A DNA stretch of 64,000 nt from an uncultured Acidobacteriota bacterium (GCA_903847975.1 CAINFC010000242.1:1-64000); one strand, 5' to 3'. Positions 52,992-62,223 are shown, counted from the first letter of the stretch. Program-made: numbers and translations. Notes: generated by a model not told the origin, from the sequence alone.

Positions 52992-53735
52992 ATGGGCATA
53001 TTACAACTTCTTTTCGGCCAGTCGGACACTCCCTCTGTAAAACAGATTCAGAGGGCCACGAAAGCGATCATGCAGCCTCTCGGGGATCCGATCGGCCGCT
53101 ATAATGCCGCTTCCCGTCTGATTCAGTGGGGAACGGAAGAATCCCTTTACGCCGCCCTGCAGCGCTTTACCATCCAGCTCCCCTCCCTGACCATCGACCA
53201 GCAGGAAAAGGAGGAACTTTGTCAGCGGCTGATTCACTGCGGCGATCGTATCATCCACCCGATCCGCAGGTACATTCGCCAGCAGACGGAAATCCGCTGG
53301 CCCTGTGAAATCCTGCAATGCCTTCTGCCTGAAGAGGAGTATGCGCAGGAAATCCTCGAGGTGCTCAAGGAATTGCGTGGCCGCCACATTCGCGACGAAG
53401 AACAGAAGGCCCGGCTCATCCAGCATCTGCCCGGAAATCCCAGCCCCGCCAGCCGTGAGGTGGTTCTCTCCTTTCTGGACGAGGAAAACGATGATGTAGT
53501 CCTGACCGCCGTGGAATATCTCGCTTCGGCCGAGAGCGAGGAGCTGAAGGCCCGACTGATTCAGGTTCTCCTTCATTCGGATGACCGGCCCCGGGTCAAG
53601 GCCTGGGTTGCCAAGCTGTTTGCGGAAAAGAACTGGACGGTACGGCCCCACACCAGCGAGCTGGAAAGCAAAATGCCCGAAGGATTTTACCTAACCAGCA
53701 AAGGCTTCGTGCGGCGCCAGGAAGGCCCGGCCTGA
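52992..53735 (+). CDS. HEAT-repeat-like helical protein
   Basis: This 247-residue cytoplasmic protein is built mostly of amphipathic helices in pairs. The later half has HEAT-like units (REVVLSFLDEENDDVVLTAVEYLASAESEELKARLIQVL). No catalytic motif, signal or membrane helix is seen. It is divergent from the cold-shock gene and convergent with the HDOD-kinase gene. Such solenoids usually mediate protein contacts; the partner is unknown. Confidence 0.65.
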   Translation: MGILQLLFGQSDTPSVKQIQRATKAIMQPLGDPIGRYNAASRLIQWGTEESLYAALQRFTIQLPSLTIDQQEKEELCQRLIHCGDRIIHPIRRYIRQQTEIRWPCEILQCLLPEEEYAQEILEVLKELRGRHIRDEEQKARLIQHLPGNPSPASREVVLSFLDEENDDVVLTAVEYLASAESEELKARLIQVLLHSDDRPRVKAWVAKLFAEKNWTVRPHTSELESKMPEGFYLTSKGFVRRQEGPA

Positions 53736-53744
53736 ATAAACTCC

Positions 53745-53764
53745 CCGCTCCCGTAAAAGAGCGG
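53745..53764. terminator. Bidirectional hairpin between convergent genes
   Basis: CCGCTC (53745-53750) and GAGCGG (53759-53764) form a 6-bp stem with an A-rich loop between the stops at 53735 and 53774. No clear T tract follows on either strand, so termination strength is uncertain. Confidence 0.4.
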
Positions 53765-53773
53765 AGCGGTCCC

Positions 53774-56425
53774 TTAACGCTTTCGTATCTGCGTTCCCAC
53801 GGCCTCGAGCAGCTGGGTAATGTTGAAAGGCTTTTTGAAGCAGATCCGGGCACCGGCCTTGGTGGCCTCCTTGAACTCGTCCTCATGGGCTACCCCGCTG
53901 ATCACAATGACCGGCAATTCCGGCTTGGTCTCCTTGAGGGCCTCCAAAACCTCCAGGCCTGGCTTTTTGGGCATCTTCAGGTCGAGGATCAAAAGATCGA
54001 AGTGCTCCTGTTCCAGCTTTTCCAGCCCCTGAACCCCGTCGGAAGCGCTTTTAGCCTCATAGCCCCTTTTCACCAGAGCCTCCACCATCATGGCACTGAG
54101 ATCGTCCTCGTCGTCAATGACCAGAACGTAACCCTTGCTGTCCCTGGCAACGATCGGCTCGACGGTTTCCGCGGCGTGGACCAGCGCTCCGACGGAGGCG
54201 GCGTGTAATCCGGCCATGACGGGAAGATAAATGGAGAAGGTGGTTCCTTCTCCGATCTTGCTGGAAACCCGGATTTCTCCCCTGTGGCCCTGAATGATGG
54301 ACTGACAGATCGTCAGCCCCAACCCCGTTCCTTCCCCGTCCTTCTTCGTCGTATAGAAAGGATTGAAAATGGACGGCAGATCCTTTTCCGGGATTCCCTG
54401 GCCGGTGTCGCTGATTTCAATCCTGACCCGGTGCTTTTCTTCCTCGTGCTTCACAGAAAAGCGCAGATACCCCCCGCGGGGCATGGCGTGGATGGCGTTG
54501 ATGGATAGATTCAGAAAAACCTGCTCGAGCTGTTTGGAATCGGCGTACACCATGGGTGCTCCGGCCTGGAATTCCTCCCGCGCCAATATGCCGCAGGCTT
54601 TCATCCTCTGGGTAAGCAAAGAAAAAACCTGGCGCAGAATAGGCTCCACCTGGATCAGCTCGCACTTCGGCTCTGCCGGCTTGGCCAAACCCATCAGATC
54701 CCGAATGATCTTGGCAATGCGTCCGGTCTGATCCACGATAAGCTGCAGCGCCTTCCGGTCATGCTCGTTGGAGCAGTTGGCCAGCATGAGCTGGGCACGC
54801 CCGGAAATTATGGTCAGCGGATTGTTGATTTCGTGGGCGGCATCGGCAGCCAGGCGGCCAACCGAGGAGAGCCGTTCCATGTGATTGAGCCGCAGCTGTA
54901 CTTCGTCGATCTGGCGCATGGAGCGCACCAGCGCCGCGGCCTGGGACTGATATTTCTCCTGCAGCAGAACCCTTTGCAGCGCCAGCCCCGCGGCACGGCC
55001 GTACTGCCGCAGCAGATCGATCCCCTCGCGGCCGCTCCAGTTGGAATCGACCAGCTCCAGCAGGATTTGTCCCTGGTTGCATCCATTGGCGGAGAGCGGA
55101 AGCACCACCAGATGGCCGTCATGGAGAGCGGAGGAGATTTCCGCTGCCGCGGTCAGCTTTTCGCCCAGCTGCTCCACGGCTTTTTCCACCATGGAAATCT
55201 GCTCCCGGGAATTCCAAAGCATCGGATCGGAAGCGGTATCGGCGGGGAAAGGAAAAAGGATGCGCTCCCAGGCGCCGCCGTTGCTCAGTCGCAAATAGCC
55301 TTCCAGATTCCGCTCCTCCGCCCGGGGGATAAAACCGATCAGGCGCCGGTGAGGAATGGTTTTGCTGAGCAGCTCCAGGATCTTGACCAGTGCCTGGCCG
55401 GAATTGACCGGCAAAGGCAAAGCCTCGGCGATTCCGCGGATCGACTCCAGAATCTGGCACTGCTGCTGCAGCGAGCGGTTTTTGACCGCCATGGCGACGC
55501 TAAGTTCCGAAAGCTCTTCGTTGGCCCGGGCTACGGCCGAAAGATACATCTCCACCGTGCTGCCGCTGAAATCGAAGCACTGGGAAACTTCTTCCAGCCT
55601 TTTTAATACTTCTCCCGAAAAGGATTCCAGCTCCCGTGGCGTAAAACCGGTAATGTGCAGGATGTGATGCAGGTCCAGGTCCGGCAGCGGGCTCCCGCCG
55701 CTTCCAAAGCGGTTCATGGCGCAAACGCTGTTGGCGCACTTGACGATCAGCGGCAGCTGCTTTCCGTTGGATCGTTCGAACTGGCTCAAAGGCTGGTGAT
55801 GAAGCCAGGCGGCATGGGTAAGCGATTCGGGAAACCGCCAGTGGGTCATCAGGTGAAATGCCAGATCGGTATGTCCGATACCAAAACATTTTTCTTCCGC
55901 CTCCAGAAGCCGGATATGCTCTTTCCGCGCCAGTTCCAGTGTCTGGTCGTAAACGCTCGGGTTCCAATGATAAAAAATCATTTTCCCGACATCATGCATT
56001 AAACCGGCGGCAAAAGCTTCCTGAGGCTGGGGATACCCGAAGCGCCTGGAAAGCAGCTCGGCGGCGATGGCACAGGAGGCGTTATGGCTCCACAGATCCA
56101 CCAGGTTGAGATTCTTCCCGTTCTGCAGGTTCTGGAACAGCCTGAATATAAGAATGGAGAGGGAAATCGTTCTTACCAGGTTCAGGCCCAGAAGAGAGAC
56201 TGCCTGGTCGACGGTGGTGATCTTGGATGAAAAGCCGAACTGGGCCGAGTTGCTGACCAGGAGCACCCTCGAAGTTAAAGCCTGGTCCACTTCAATCAGG
56301 TTGATAATCTCTCGCAGATTTACATTTTCCTTGCCCGCCACCTCAATTAATTTGATAGCGACCGTAGGCAACGTCGGCATCTGCTTTAAAGATTCAGCAT
56401 AATGCTTCAATGCGCTGCTATGCAT
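53774..56425 (-). CDS. HDOD-GAF-histidine kinase-receiver fusion protein
   Basis: This 883-residue soluble signalling protein combines domains in an unusual order. An HDOD domain comes first (about 5-270; KQMPTLPTVAIKLI, and MHDVGKMIF with an HD pair), then a GAF-like domain (about 325-480). A histidine kinase core follows with AADAAHEINNPLTI (His531) and an ATP-binding domain (LNLSINAIHAMPRGG, DTGQGIPE, GTGLGLTI). It ends in a receiver with Asp815 (LILDLKMPKK). HDOD proteins integrate signals in motility, biofilm and c-di-GMP networks. No membrane segment is seen. The start at 56425 opens into an AT-rich intergenic region. It is divergent from the roadblock/GTPase genes. Confidence 0.88.
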   Translation of the reverse strand: MHSSALKHYAESLKQMPTLPTVAIKLIEVAGKENVNLREIINLIEVDQALTSRVLLVSNSAQFGFSSKITTVDQAVSLLGLNLVRTISLSILIFRLFQNLQNGKNLNLVDLWSHNASCAIAAELLSRRFGYPQPQEAFAAGLMHDVGKMIFYHWNPSVYDQTLELARKEHIRLLEAEEKCFGIGHTDLAFHLMTHWRFPESLTHAAWLHHQPLSQFERSNGKQLPLIVKCANSVCAMNRFGSGGSPLPDLDLHHILHITGFTPRELESFSGEVLKRLEEVSQCFDFSGSTVEMYLSAVARANEELSELSVAMAVKNRSLQQQCQILESIRGIAEALPLPVNSGQALVKILELLSKTIPHRRLIGFIPRAEERNLEGYLRLSNGGAWERILFPFPADTASDPMLWNSREQISMVEKAVEQLGEKLTAAAEISSALHDGHLVVLPLSANGCNQGQILLELVDSNWSGREGIDLLRQYGRAAGLALQRVLLQEKYQSQAAALVRSMRQIDEVQLRLNHMERLSSVGRLAADAAHEINNPLTIISGRAQLMLANCSNEHDRKALQLIVDQTGRIAKIIRDLMGLAKPAEPKCELIQVEPILRQVFSLLTQRMKACGILAREEFQAGAPMVYADSKQLEQVFLNLSINAIHAMPRGGYLRFSVKHEEEKHRVRIEISDTGQGIPEKDLPSIFNPFYTTKKDGEGTGLGLTICQSIIQGHRGEIRVSSKIGEGTTFSIYLPVMAGLHAASVGALVHAAETVEPIVARDSKGYVLVIDDEDDLSAMMVEALVKRGYEAKSASDGVQGLEKLEQEHFDLLILDLKMPKKPGLEVLEALKETKPELPVIVISGVAHEDEFKEATKAGARICFKKPFNITQLLEAVGTQIRKR

Positions 56426-56688
56426 AAAACAACCTCATCGCTGACAATTCTCCCAAGGATAACTTAATGTTTTACGTTAAGTGATGACAAATTATTTATC
56501 ATAAGTGAAATGTTTTCAAGTTTATTCAAGCGGTGCTCAGGTCGAAACCAAATCACTGTCGCAAAGACTGGTCCGTTCGAGACAGAATTCATGGATAGAA
56601 CTACCCGCTCAAAATGCCGGGTGATTCATAAAAATGAGCTCAACTTGAACGCTACCCATTCCGGATCTTACTTCCTGATCTTCCGGTC

Positions 56689-56745
56689 TTCCTGTGATAA
56701 GGATTGGGCATACACGGCAGGAAAGGAAGAGCGGAAAGAAAAGCG
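56689..56745. repeat. Short interspersed hairpin repeat, copy 3 (inverted)
   Basis: TTCCTGTG and CGGCAGGAAAGG form the hairpin arms. GGAAAGGAAGAGCGGAAAG is the reverse complement of the pyrimidine lead of copies 1 and 2. By-eye match. Confidence 0.45.
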
Positions 56746-56795
56746 ACGGAGCCTGCCGCCGGGAGAATATTCACTTTGAGTCGGGCATGTTAAGG

Positions 56796-56824
56796 TTAAC
56801 TCGAAAGTTCATTATGGCTATGGT
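56796..56824 (+). promoter_or_regulatory. Candidate promoter of the roadblock gene
   Basis: TTAACT (56796-56801) and TATGGT (56819-56824) are 17 bases apart; the leader to ATG 56857 is about 25 bases. Confidence 0.45.
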
Positions 56825-56856
56825 AGTATGTAGAACCAACTTTCGGTAATCGAGAT

Positions 56857-57357
56857 ATGCTCAATCAAACGGTTCTTAGTGAAGAGGATTATCGCCGGCT
56901 CGCCGACATCATTTCACGCCTTTATTCGGAGTCTTCCGCCAAAAGTGTTTTCCTTTTTGACCGCAGCGGGCGGCAAATCACCTCCGAAGGAGTAACCCGC
57001 GGGCTGGATGTCACCAGTTTTGCCTCGCTGACCGCCGGCAGCGTAGCGGCCACCGAGGAGCTGGCGCACCTGGTGGGTGAGGAGGCTTTTCCCGCACAGT
57101 TTCACGAAGGAGTGGAGAACAGCATTTATATTGCCACCATCGGCCGGAAAGCCATCCTGGTCATCCTCTTCAATGATCGCTCCTCGATCGGTCTGGTCCG
57201 GCTGCGCATGAAAAAGGCGATGATGGACCTTTCGCGGGCCTATAGCGAAATAAGCCTGAAAGAAAAAGAAGTCCGGGATACCCACGAAGACGGGCCTGGC
57301 GGCACCGTCCTGGAAAATCTCTCCGAAGAGGATATCGAGAAATTGTTTGCTTCCTAG
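56857..57357 (+). CDS. Roadblock/LC7 domain protein (MglB-like)
   Basis: This 166-residue protein has a roadblock fold: a first helix (DYRRLADIISRLYSES), a central sheet (KSVFLFDRSGRQI, NSIYIATIGRKAILVILF) and a closing helix, plus a charged C-terminal tail of about 40 residues. Roadblock proteins such as MglB act as GTPase-activating partners of MglA. The gene for a MglA-like GTPase begins 80 bases downstream, with its own promoter, on the same strand. The pair probably sets cell polarity or directed motility, by analogy to Myxococcus and Thermus. Confidence 0.82.
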   Translation: MLNQTVLSEEDYRRLADIISRLYSESSAKSVFLFDRSGRQITSEGVTRGLDVTSFASLTAGSVAATEELAHLVGEEAFPAQFHEGVENSIYIATIGRKAILVILFNDRSSIGLVRLRMKKAMMDLSRAYSEISLKEKEVRDTHEDGPGGTVLENLSEEDIEKLFAS

Positions 57358-57386
57358 TTGAAGATTTCCCCGCGGGTTGCTATGAT
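57358..57386 (+). promoter_or_regulatory. Promoter of the MglA-like GTPase gene
   Basis: TTGAAG (57358-57363) starts right at the end of the roadblock gene; TATGAT (57381-57386) follows after exactly 17 bases. The leader to the GTG at 57438 is about 45 bases. Confidence 0.6.
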
Positions 57387-57437
57387 CTTTTTAAAATACA
57401 CTTTTTCACCAACTGTTTTTTACGAATAGGGCGAACC

Positions 57438-58040
57438 GTGTCTTTCATCCATTACGTTCAAAAAGAAATCAATTGCAAGATTGTGTATTACGGACCTGGT
57501 CTGGGGGGGAAAACGACCAACCTGCAATACGTTTACAACACCACCCCCGGACACATGAAAGGCAGGATGATCTCCCTGGCCACGGAAACCGAGCGGACAC
57601 TGTTTTTTGATTTTATGCCTCTGGAAATGGGAGAGATCAAGGGATTCAAGGTGCGCCTTCATCTTTATACGGTGCCCGGCCAGGTTTTTTATAACGCCAG
57701 CCGCAAGCTGATCCTTCGGGGCGTAGACGGAGTCATTTTTGTTGCCGACAGCCAGGAGGAGCGCTTCGACGCCAACATTGAGGCGATCTACAACCTCAAG
57801 GAAAACCTGGCAGAGGAAAACTACGATATCATGGAACTTCCCTATGTACTTCAGCTGAACAAGAGGGACCTGCCCTCGGCCATGGAGCGCGATGTTCTGG
57901 CCAAGGAGTTGAACATCAAAGGGGAAAAGGTTTTTGACGCAATTGCCTGCCAGGGAGTAGGCGTCACGGAGACACTCAAAGAGGCCTCCAAGCAGGTGCT
58001 GATGTACCTGAGAAAAACGCAGCTGGAAAGAGGGGTGTAA
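57438..58040 (+). CDS. mglA: MglA-like small Ras-type GTPase
   Basis: This 200-residue protein is a small GTPase of the MglA group. The P-loop is GPGLGGKTTN (Gly19 to Thr27), the switch II motif is LYTVPGQVFYN, and the guanine-specific motif is LNKRDLP. The LATETERTLFFDF segment between them is typical of MglA. It starts with GTG; MSFIHY then matches the usual MglA beginning. It should cycle between GTP and GDP states under control of the roadblock partner upstream and mark a cell pole or motility complex. It is convergent with the small coiled-coil gene. Confidence 0.9.
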   Translation: MSFIHYVQKEINCKIVYYGPGLGGKTTNLQYVYNTTPGHMKGRMISLATETERTLFFDFMPLEMGEIKGFKVRLHLYTVPGQVFYNASRKLILRGVDGVIFVADSQEERFDANIEAIYNLKENLAEENYDIMELPYVLQLNKRDLPSAMERDVLAKELNIKGEKVFDAIACQGVGVTETLKEASKQVLMYLRKTQLERGV

Positions 58041-58073
58041 TCGTCCGGTCCGGACCCGGAAACCCGGGAACAC

Positions 58074-58670
58074 CTAACTTTTTAAATTCCTGCTCCTGGC
58101 GGCTCGAGCGACCATTTTCACTTTCTGGGTTTCCTGGTCGAGGAAAACGACCAGTTCCATATTCTCGTGCTTCTGCTTTTCCCGCAGCTGGTGCATTTTT
58201 TGAGAAATCATATCTTTGAACTGGTCAACATCCATTTTGAGCTTTTTTTCCCCGTTGCGCAGCCGCATCCCTTGCAATTCCTGATACAAAACAAGCACCT
58301 TCCCTTTTTCCGAGGAAGGATCCTGGATCACTTCCCGGAAATAATCGCGAGTCCCGGAGGGTTCGGCCTGTTCCGGCCTGGTCAGGGATACCAGTTCTTC
58401 TTCGCTGCGCAGGACGCCTTTTTCCTCCCGATCCTGCGTCTGCCGGCGCCAGAGATCTTTGTAAACGGAAAACTTGGCCACCAGCTGATTAAACCGGAAG
58501 CGCTGCGCAAAATTCATTCGCTCCTCCATCAACCGCTTCATAATCTGATCGGTCTGAAAGCGCAGGTTGTTCGGAGGAACCTTCTTGCCACCGGCCAAAA
58601 AGATGTCGTATTCGATGGTCAGTTTTCGTAAACCTTCATCGAACCGGTTCAACTGTTCATCGATTGTCAT
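58074..58670 (-). CDS. Small coiled-coil protein (possibly MXAN_5187-like)
   Basis: This 198-residue cytoplasmic protein is rich in Lys, Glu, Arg and Gln. The first half (LRKLTIEYDIFLAGGKKVPPNNLRF, then RFRFNQLVAKFSVYKDLWRR) resembles a domain I recall from myxobacterial proteins such as MXAN_5187; this is from memory and not checked. The second half is a long charged helix with a short beta strand (MELVVFLDQETQKVKM). It stands between the MglA-like gene (convergent) and selA (divergent), so a link to the GTPase is only positional. Confidence 0.55.
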   Translation of the reverse strand: MTIDEQLNRFDEGLRKLTIEYDIFLAGGKKVPPNNLRFQTDQIMKRLMEERMNFAQRFRFNQLVAKFSVYKDLWRRQTQDREEKGVLRSEEELVSLTRPEQAEPSGTRDYFREVIQDPSSEKGKVLVLYQELQGMRLRNGEKKLKMDVDQFKDMISQKMHQLREKQKHENMELVVFLDQETQKVKMVARAARSRNLKS

Positions 58671-58751
58671 GCCAAATGATAACGCGGAACGATTGGCACG
58701 GTCAATCCTTCCGAAAGCTCAGGAACTCTGCCCTGCAATTTGGCTGGAAAT

Positions 58752-60158
58752 ATGAAAATGGAAAACAGAAACCAATGGCTCCGAAGAATTCCGTCCGTGG
58801 GTGCCCTGCTGCTGGATCCCGTGCTGAAAGATCTGGTTGTCCAATATGGAAAACCCATTGTTCTGGCTCACTTATCCATGTTGCTTAATGAAATACGCAA
58901 AGGAATCCTCTCCTCCGTCAGTCCACCATTGAAATCACAGGAAGAAGCTATGGAAAAGATCCTTTCGGAATTGAACATTCGCCTGAAGCATTCGAGCCGG
59001 TTCCAATTGCAGCGGGTAATTAACGCCACCGGAGTCATTATTCACACCAACCTGGGACGTTCCCCCCTGTCTGCCGCAGCGGTATCCGCGGTGGAAGCGG
59101 TGATGCAGGGGTATTCCAACCTGGAATACAGCCTTGAAGAAGGGGCCCGAGGCCATCGGGATCAGAATCTGGCGCCTGAAATATGCCGCGTTCTGGGGTG
59201 CGAGGATGCCACCATAGTCAACAACGCCGCCGCCGGACTGTTCCTGACCCTGAACGAGCTGGCTTCGGGCAGAGAGACCGTCGTATCGAGAGGAGAGCTG
59301 GTGGAAATCGGGGGTTCCTTCCGGATTCCGGAAATTATGAAAGCCAGCGGAACCCTGCTGCGGGAAGTGGGAACCACCAACAAAACAAGGCTGGCGGACT
59401 ATGCCGCCGCCACTCACGGCAATACCGCACTTCTGCTGAAGGTCCACGCCAGCAACTTCCGCCTGCTCGGATTTACCGAGTCCGTTCCGATACGCGAGCT
59501 TGCCACGCTGGCCCGGGCGCACGACATTCCCCTGGTGGAAGACACGGGCAGCGGATTTCTGGCGCCCGGGGAAAGTGCCCCTGCCGGGGAAGAGCCTTGT
59601 CCCCGTGAAAGCTTATCGCAGGGGTGTGACCTGGTTATTTTTTCCGGAGACAAGCTCCTCGGCGGACCGCAGGCGGGAATTCTGGCCGGAAAAGCAAAAT
59701 GGATTCAAAGGCTGCGCCGCAATCCGCTCATGCGCATTCTGCGGCCCGATAAGATGACCCTGGCCGCCCTGGAAGCGACATTCCGGATATACGGCACAGA
59801 TCCTTTGGGAACAGGGATTCCTGTGTTGCAGATGATCCGTGCCGCTCCATCCGATCTGAAACGAAGGGCTCATAATCTGCGGAAGCGAATTCTGCGTAAA
59901 GGCCCGGAGGAGTGGACGGTGGAAGTGACCGCCATGGATTCCCTGATCGGCGGCGGCAGCTTCCCTGGTCAGAATCTGCCTTCCTGGGGACTGCGCTTCG
60001 GATCGGTTTCCTGTTCGGTTGCCACGCTGGAGGAGAAGCTGCGGCGCAACGATCCCCCGATTATTGCCCGCATCGAGGAAGGCCGGGTTCTGATGGACAT
60101 GCGTACCATCCGCGCCGAAGAGGAACGGGAAATCGTCTCCTTCTTTACCGGACGGTAG
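58752..60158 (+). CDS. selA: L-seryl-tRNA(Sec) selenium transferase
   Basis: This PLP enzyme of about 468 residues converts seryl-tRNA(Sec) to selenocysteinyl-tRNA(Sec) with selenophosphate. The PLP lysine lies in FSGDKLLGGPQAGI; RVINATGVIIHTNLGRSPL and EDTGSGFL are further family motifs. The N-terminal tRNA-binding helices are present. The start is ATG 58752 or the ATG six bases later; a TTG at 58740 is open but unlikely. It implies that the organism reads some UGA codons as selenocysteine. selB, selC and selD are not in the window. Confidence 0.93.
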   Translation: MKMENRNQWLRRIPSVGALLLDPVLKDLVVQYGKPIVLAHLSMLLNEIRKGILSSVSPPLKSQEEAMEKILSELNIRLKHSSRFQLQRVINATGVIIHTNLGRSPLSAAAVSAVEAVMQGYSNLEYSLEEGARGHRDQNLAPEICRVLGCEDATIVNNAAAGLFLTLNELASGRETVVSRGELVEIGGSFRIPEIMKASGTLLREVGTTNKTRLADYAAATHGNTALLLKVHASNFRLLGFTESVPIRELATLARAHDIPLVEDTGSGFLAPGESAPAGEEPCPRESLSQGCDLVIFSGDKLLGGPQAGILAGKAKWIQRLRRNPLMRILRPDKMTLAALEATFRIYGTDPLGTGIPVLQMIRAAPSDLKRRAHNLRKRILRKGPEEWTVEVTAMDSLIGGGSFPGQNLPSWGLRFGSVSCSVATLEEKLRRNDPPIIARIEEGRVLMDMRTIRAEEEREIVSFFTGR

Positions 60159-60169
60159 GTTCTGGCGGA

Positions 60170-61252
60170 TCAATCCGGCCAGAGGCCGCCTTGGATCTCT
60201 TTCCGGGGGAGGCGATCCGGATCCAGGACCACGTACCGTATTTTTTTCCGTTTCCAGGTGTAGGTAACGTGCACTTTGCCCCGAGAATCCTGGATCACCG
60301 CCGGATAGGAGTACTCTCCCGGTTCGGTTTCCAGGCGGACCGCCGCCTCCCAGCGCCGCCCGTCTGCAGATAAGGCGACATTCAATGGGCTCCTTCCGCG
60401 TGCCGTATGGTTGTAAACCAGCAGAAACCGGCCGTCTTTGAGAGTCACCGCATCGATGCCGCTATTCGGATTGGGCAGTTCCGTCGCCTGTGCCGGCCCC
60501 CAACGCAGAGCTCCCTCCGTGGAGCGGCATGCGACAATCCTGCCCTGCCGGCTGCGGAACAGCAGCTGAAGAGACTGGTCCGAATGAATCAGGACGGTGG
60601 GCTGAATGAGGCCGAACTCCCGGGGGTCGTTGACCGGAGCCGTCTTCTCCCAGCTTTTGCCGCGATCGCGGCTGATTTCCAGGTGGCCCTTCCAGCCTTC
60701 GTCTTCCGTGCTGGAAGGAGACACGATCCATCCGCCGGGGGTCATCACCGGCTTGTTTTTTATCGGCCCGAGGATTCCGTCCGGCAGCCGCTCGGCGGCC
60801 GACCAGCTCTTTGCGCCGTCTCCCGAACGACGAACCATTCCCCACCATTGACGCGGGTTCGGCCCCACCTTGTAAAACAGCAGCAGCGGACCGCCCGGAA
60901 CCTGGAACAGAACAGGGTTCCAGCAGGGATAACGCCGGTCGGAGCTCTCTATGCCATCCGCCACCTGCACCGGAGCGCTCCAGGCTCCCTTTTCCTGGCG
61001 CGTGTACCATATACCCACATCCGGGTTCCCTTCCCCTGTGCCGCCGAACCAGGCCGCGACCAGCCCGCTTTTGGATTCCTCGATCGTTGAAGCGTGGCAG
61101 GAAGCAAAGGGGGCTTCTTCATAGAGGAAGCCTTGCTCCAGCACGCCGGGGGGCAGAGCGACTTGCGGCTGCGCCACGACGCGGGCATGGAAGGAAAGGG
61201 CGAGAAAAAGCGGCAGAGCGCAGAAAAAAAGGAAGACGATTCTGTTTTTCAT
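60170..61252 (-). CDS. Exported sialidase-like (BNR-repeat) protein
   Basis: This 360-residue protein has a signal peptide ([17 protein letters not shown]) and a six-bladed propeller with BNR/Asp-box motifs such as [10 protein letters not shown] and SADGRRWEA. The segment [35 protein letters not shown], near residue 55, is typical of exo-alpha-sialidase-like proteins. Catalytic Tyr and Glu cannot be fixed by eye. Its ATG overlaps the trxB stop in the pattern ATGA, so it is translated together with trxB, an odd pairing. It fits the glycan-breakdown theme of the window. Confidence 0.8.
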   Translation of the reverse strand: MKNRIVFLFFCALPLFLALSFHARVVAQPQVALPPGVLEQGFLYEEAPFASCHASTIEESKSGLVAAWFGGTGEGNPDVGIWYTRQEKGAWSAPVQVADGIESSDRRYPCWNPVLFQVPGGPLLLFYKVGPNPRQWWGMVRRSGDGAKSWSAAERLPDGILGPIKNKPVMTPGGWIVSPSSTEDEGWKGHLEISRDRGKSWEKTAPVNDPREFGLIQPTVLIHSDQSLQLLFRSRQGRIVACRSTEGALRWGPAQATELPNPNSGIDAVTLKDGRFLLVYNHTARGRSPLNVALSADGRRWEAAVRLETEPGEYSYPAVIQDSRGKVHVTYTWKRKKIRYVVLDPDRLPRKEIQGGLWPD

Positions 61253-62175
61253 GCGGAAAACTCCAGGTATTTTTCTGCATCCATGGCCGCCCGGCATCCG
61301 GATGCCGCAGCGGTAATGGCTTGCTTGTAACGCGTGTCGTGGACATCCCCCGCGGCAAAAACGCCGTCCACGCTGGTCCGGGAACCCTCCCGGACCACAA
61401 CGTATCCGTTCGGATCGAGCTCCAGCTGCCCCCGAACCAGGTCGGTATTGGGGACATGCCCGATGGCCACGAAAACGCCTTCCACTGCAAGATGGCGGGC
61501 GGCGGACGCCGCATCGGCCGGGTTCCGGAGCAGCAGACCGGTCACCTTCCCCTGGTCGGGGTCCAGAATGTCTTCGACGACGGCATTCAGAATAAAGCGG
61601 ATCTTTTCATTCGATTCCGCCCGGGCCTGCATGATTTTGGAAGCCCGGAATTTATCGCGGCGGTGGATCAGGTGAACCGTCTTGGCGAACCGGGTCAGGA
61701 AGAGCGCCTCCTCCAGTGCGGAATCACCCCCTCCGACAATGGCTACTTCCTGGCCCCGAAAAAAGAATCCGTCGCAGGTGGCGCAGGTGGAAACGCCGCG
61801 CCCGGTCAGCCGGCTCTCCGAGGCCAGACCCAGCTTTTTGCTGGAAGCCCCGGTGGCCAGGATCAGGGTGCGGCATTCCTCCACGCGGCCTTCGGAATGA
61901 ATTTGAAACGGGCGTCGGGAAAGGTCCACCTTCTGGACCATTCCACCGACTGCTTCGGTCCCGAACCGGATGGCCTGCTCCTTCATGCGGGCCATCAGAT
62001 CGCTTCCTTCGATCCCTTCGGGAAAACCGGGAAAATTTTCGACTGTGGTCGTGGTGATCAGCTGGCCGCCCGGCTGGTTCCCCTCAAACAGTACCGGCCG
62101 CAGGTTGGCCCGGCCGGCATAAACTGCCGCTGTCAGGCCTGCCGGACCGGATCCGATGATTGCAACGTCACGCAT
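61249..62175 (-). CDS. trxB: Thioredoxin reductase
   Basis: This 308-residue flavoprotein reduces thioredoxin with NADPH. The FAD motif [10 protein letters not shown], the redox pair CATCD (Cys131, Cys134), the NADPH motif [11 protein letters not shown] and the closing [10 protein letters not shown] motif are all present. GAGGAG lies about 5 bases before ATG 62175; a longer frame upstream is not needed. On the minus strand a perfect TATAAT (62224-62229) stands about 50 bases upstream as a likely -10. It ends within the start codon of the sialidase-like gene. Confidence 0.95.
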   Translation of the reverse strand: MRDVAIIGSGPAGLTAAVYAGRANLRPVLFEGNQPGGQLITTTTVENFPGFPEGIEGSDLMARMKEQAIRFGTEAVGGMVQKVDLSRRPFQIHSEGRVEECRTLILATGASSKKLGLASESRLTGRGVSTCATCDGFFFRGQEVAIVGGGDSALEEALFLTRFAKTVHLIHRRDKFRASKIMQARAESNEKIRFILNAVVEDILDPDQGKVTGLLLRNPADAASAARHLAVEGVFVAIGHVPNTDLVRGQLELDPNGYVVVREGSRTSVDGVFAAGDVHDTRYKQAITAAASGCRAAMDAEKYLEFSA

Positions 62176-62223
62176 ATGCTCCTCAAAGGAAAATATTAAT
62201 TTTGAAATCTTCCTGATTTCTGT

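Larger units (their letters stand above)
56426..56856. other. Divergent intergenic region with a repeat copy and promoters
   Basis: This region separates the HDOD-kinase from the roadblock gene. It holds an AT-rich part (56460-56520) that should carry the kinase promoter, repeat copy 3 near 56689-56745, and the roadblock promoter at 56796-56824. An 89-codon frame (56510-56779) has no homology sign and overlaps the repeat, so it is not called. Confidence 0.5.

Noticed and set aside
56510-56779. 89-codon frame between the HDOD kinase and the roadblock gene
   Set aside because: Overlaps the hairpin repeat, has a charged, motif-free product and no ribosome site.
60811-62199. Plus-strand frame opposite the sialidase and trxB
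   Set aside because: Shadow frame; both minus-strand genes have clear motifs and an ATGA coupling.
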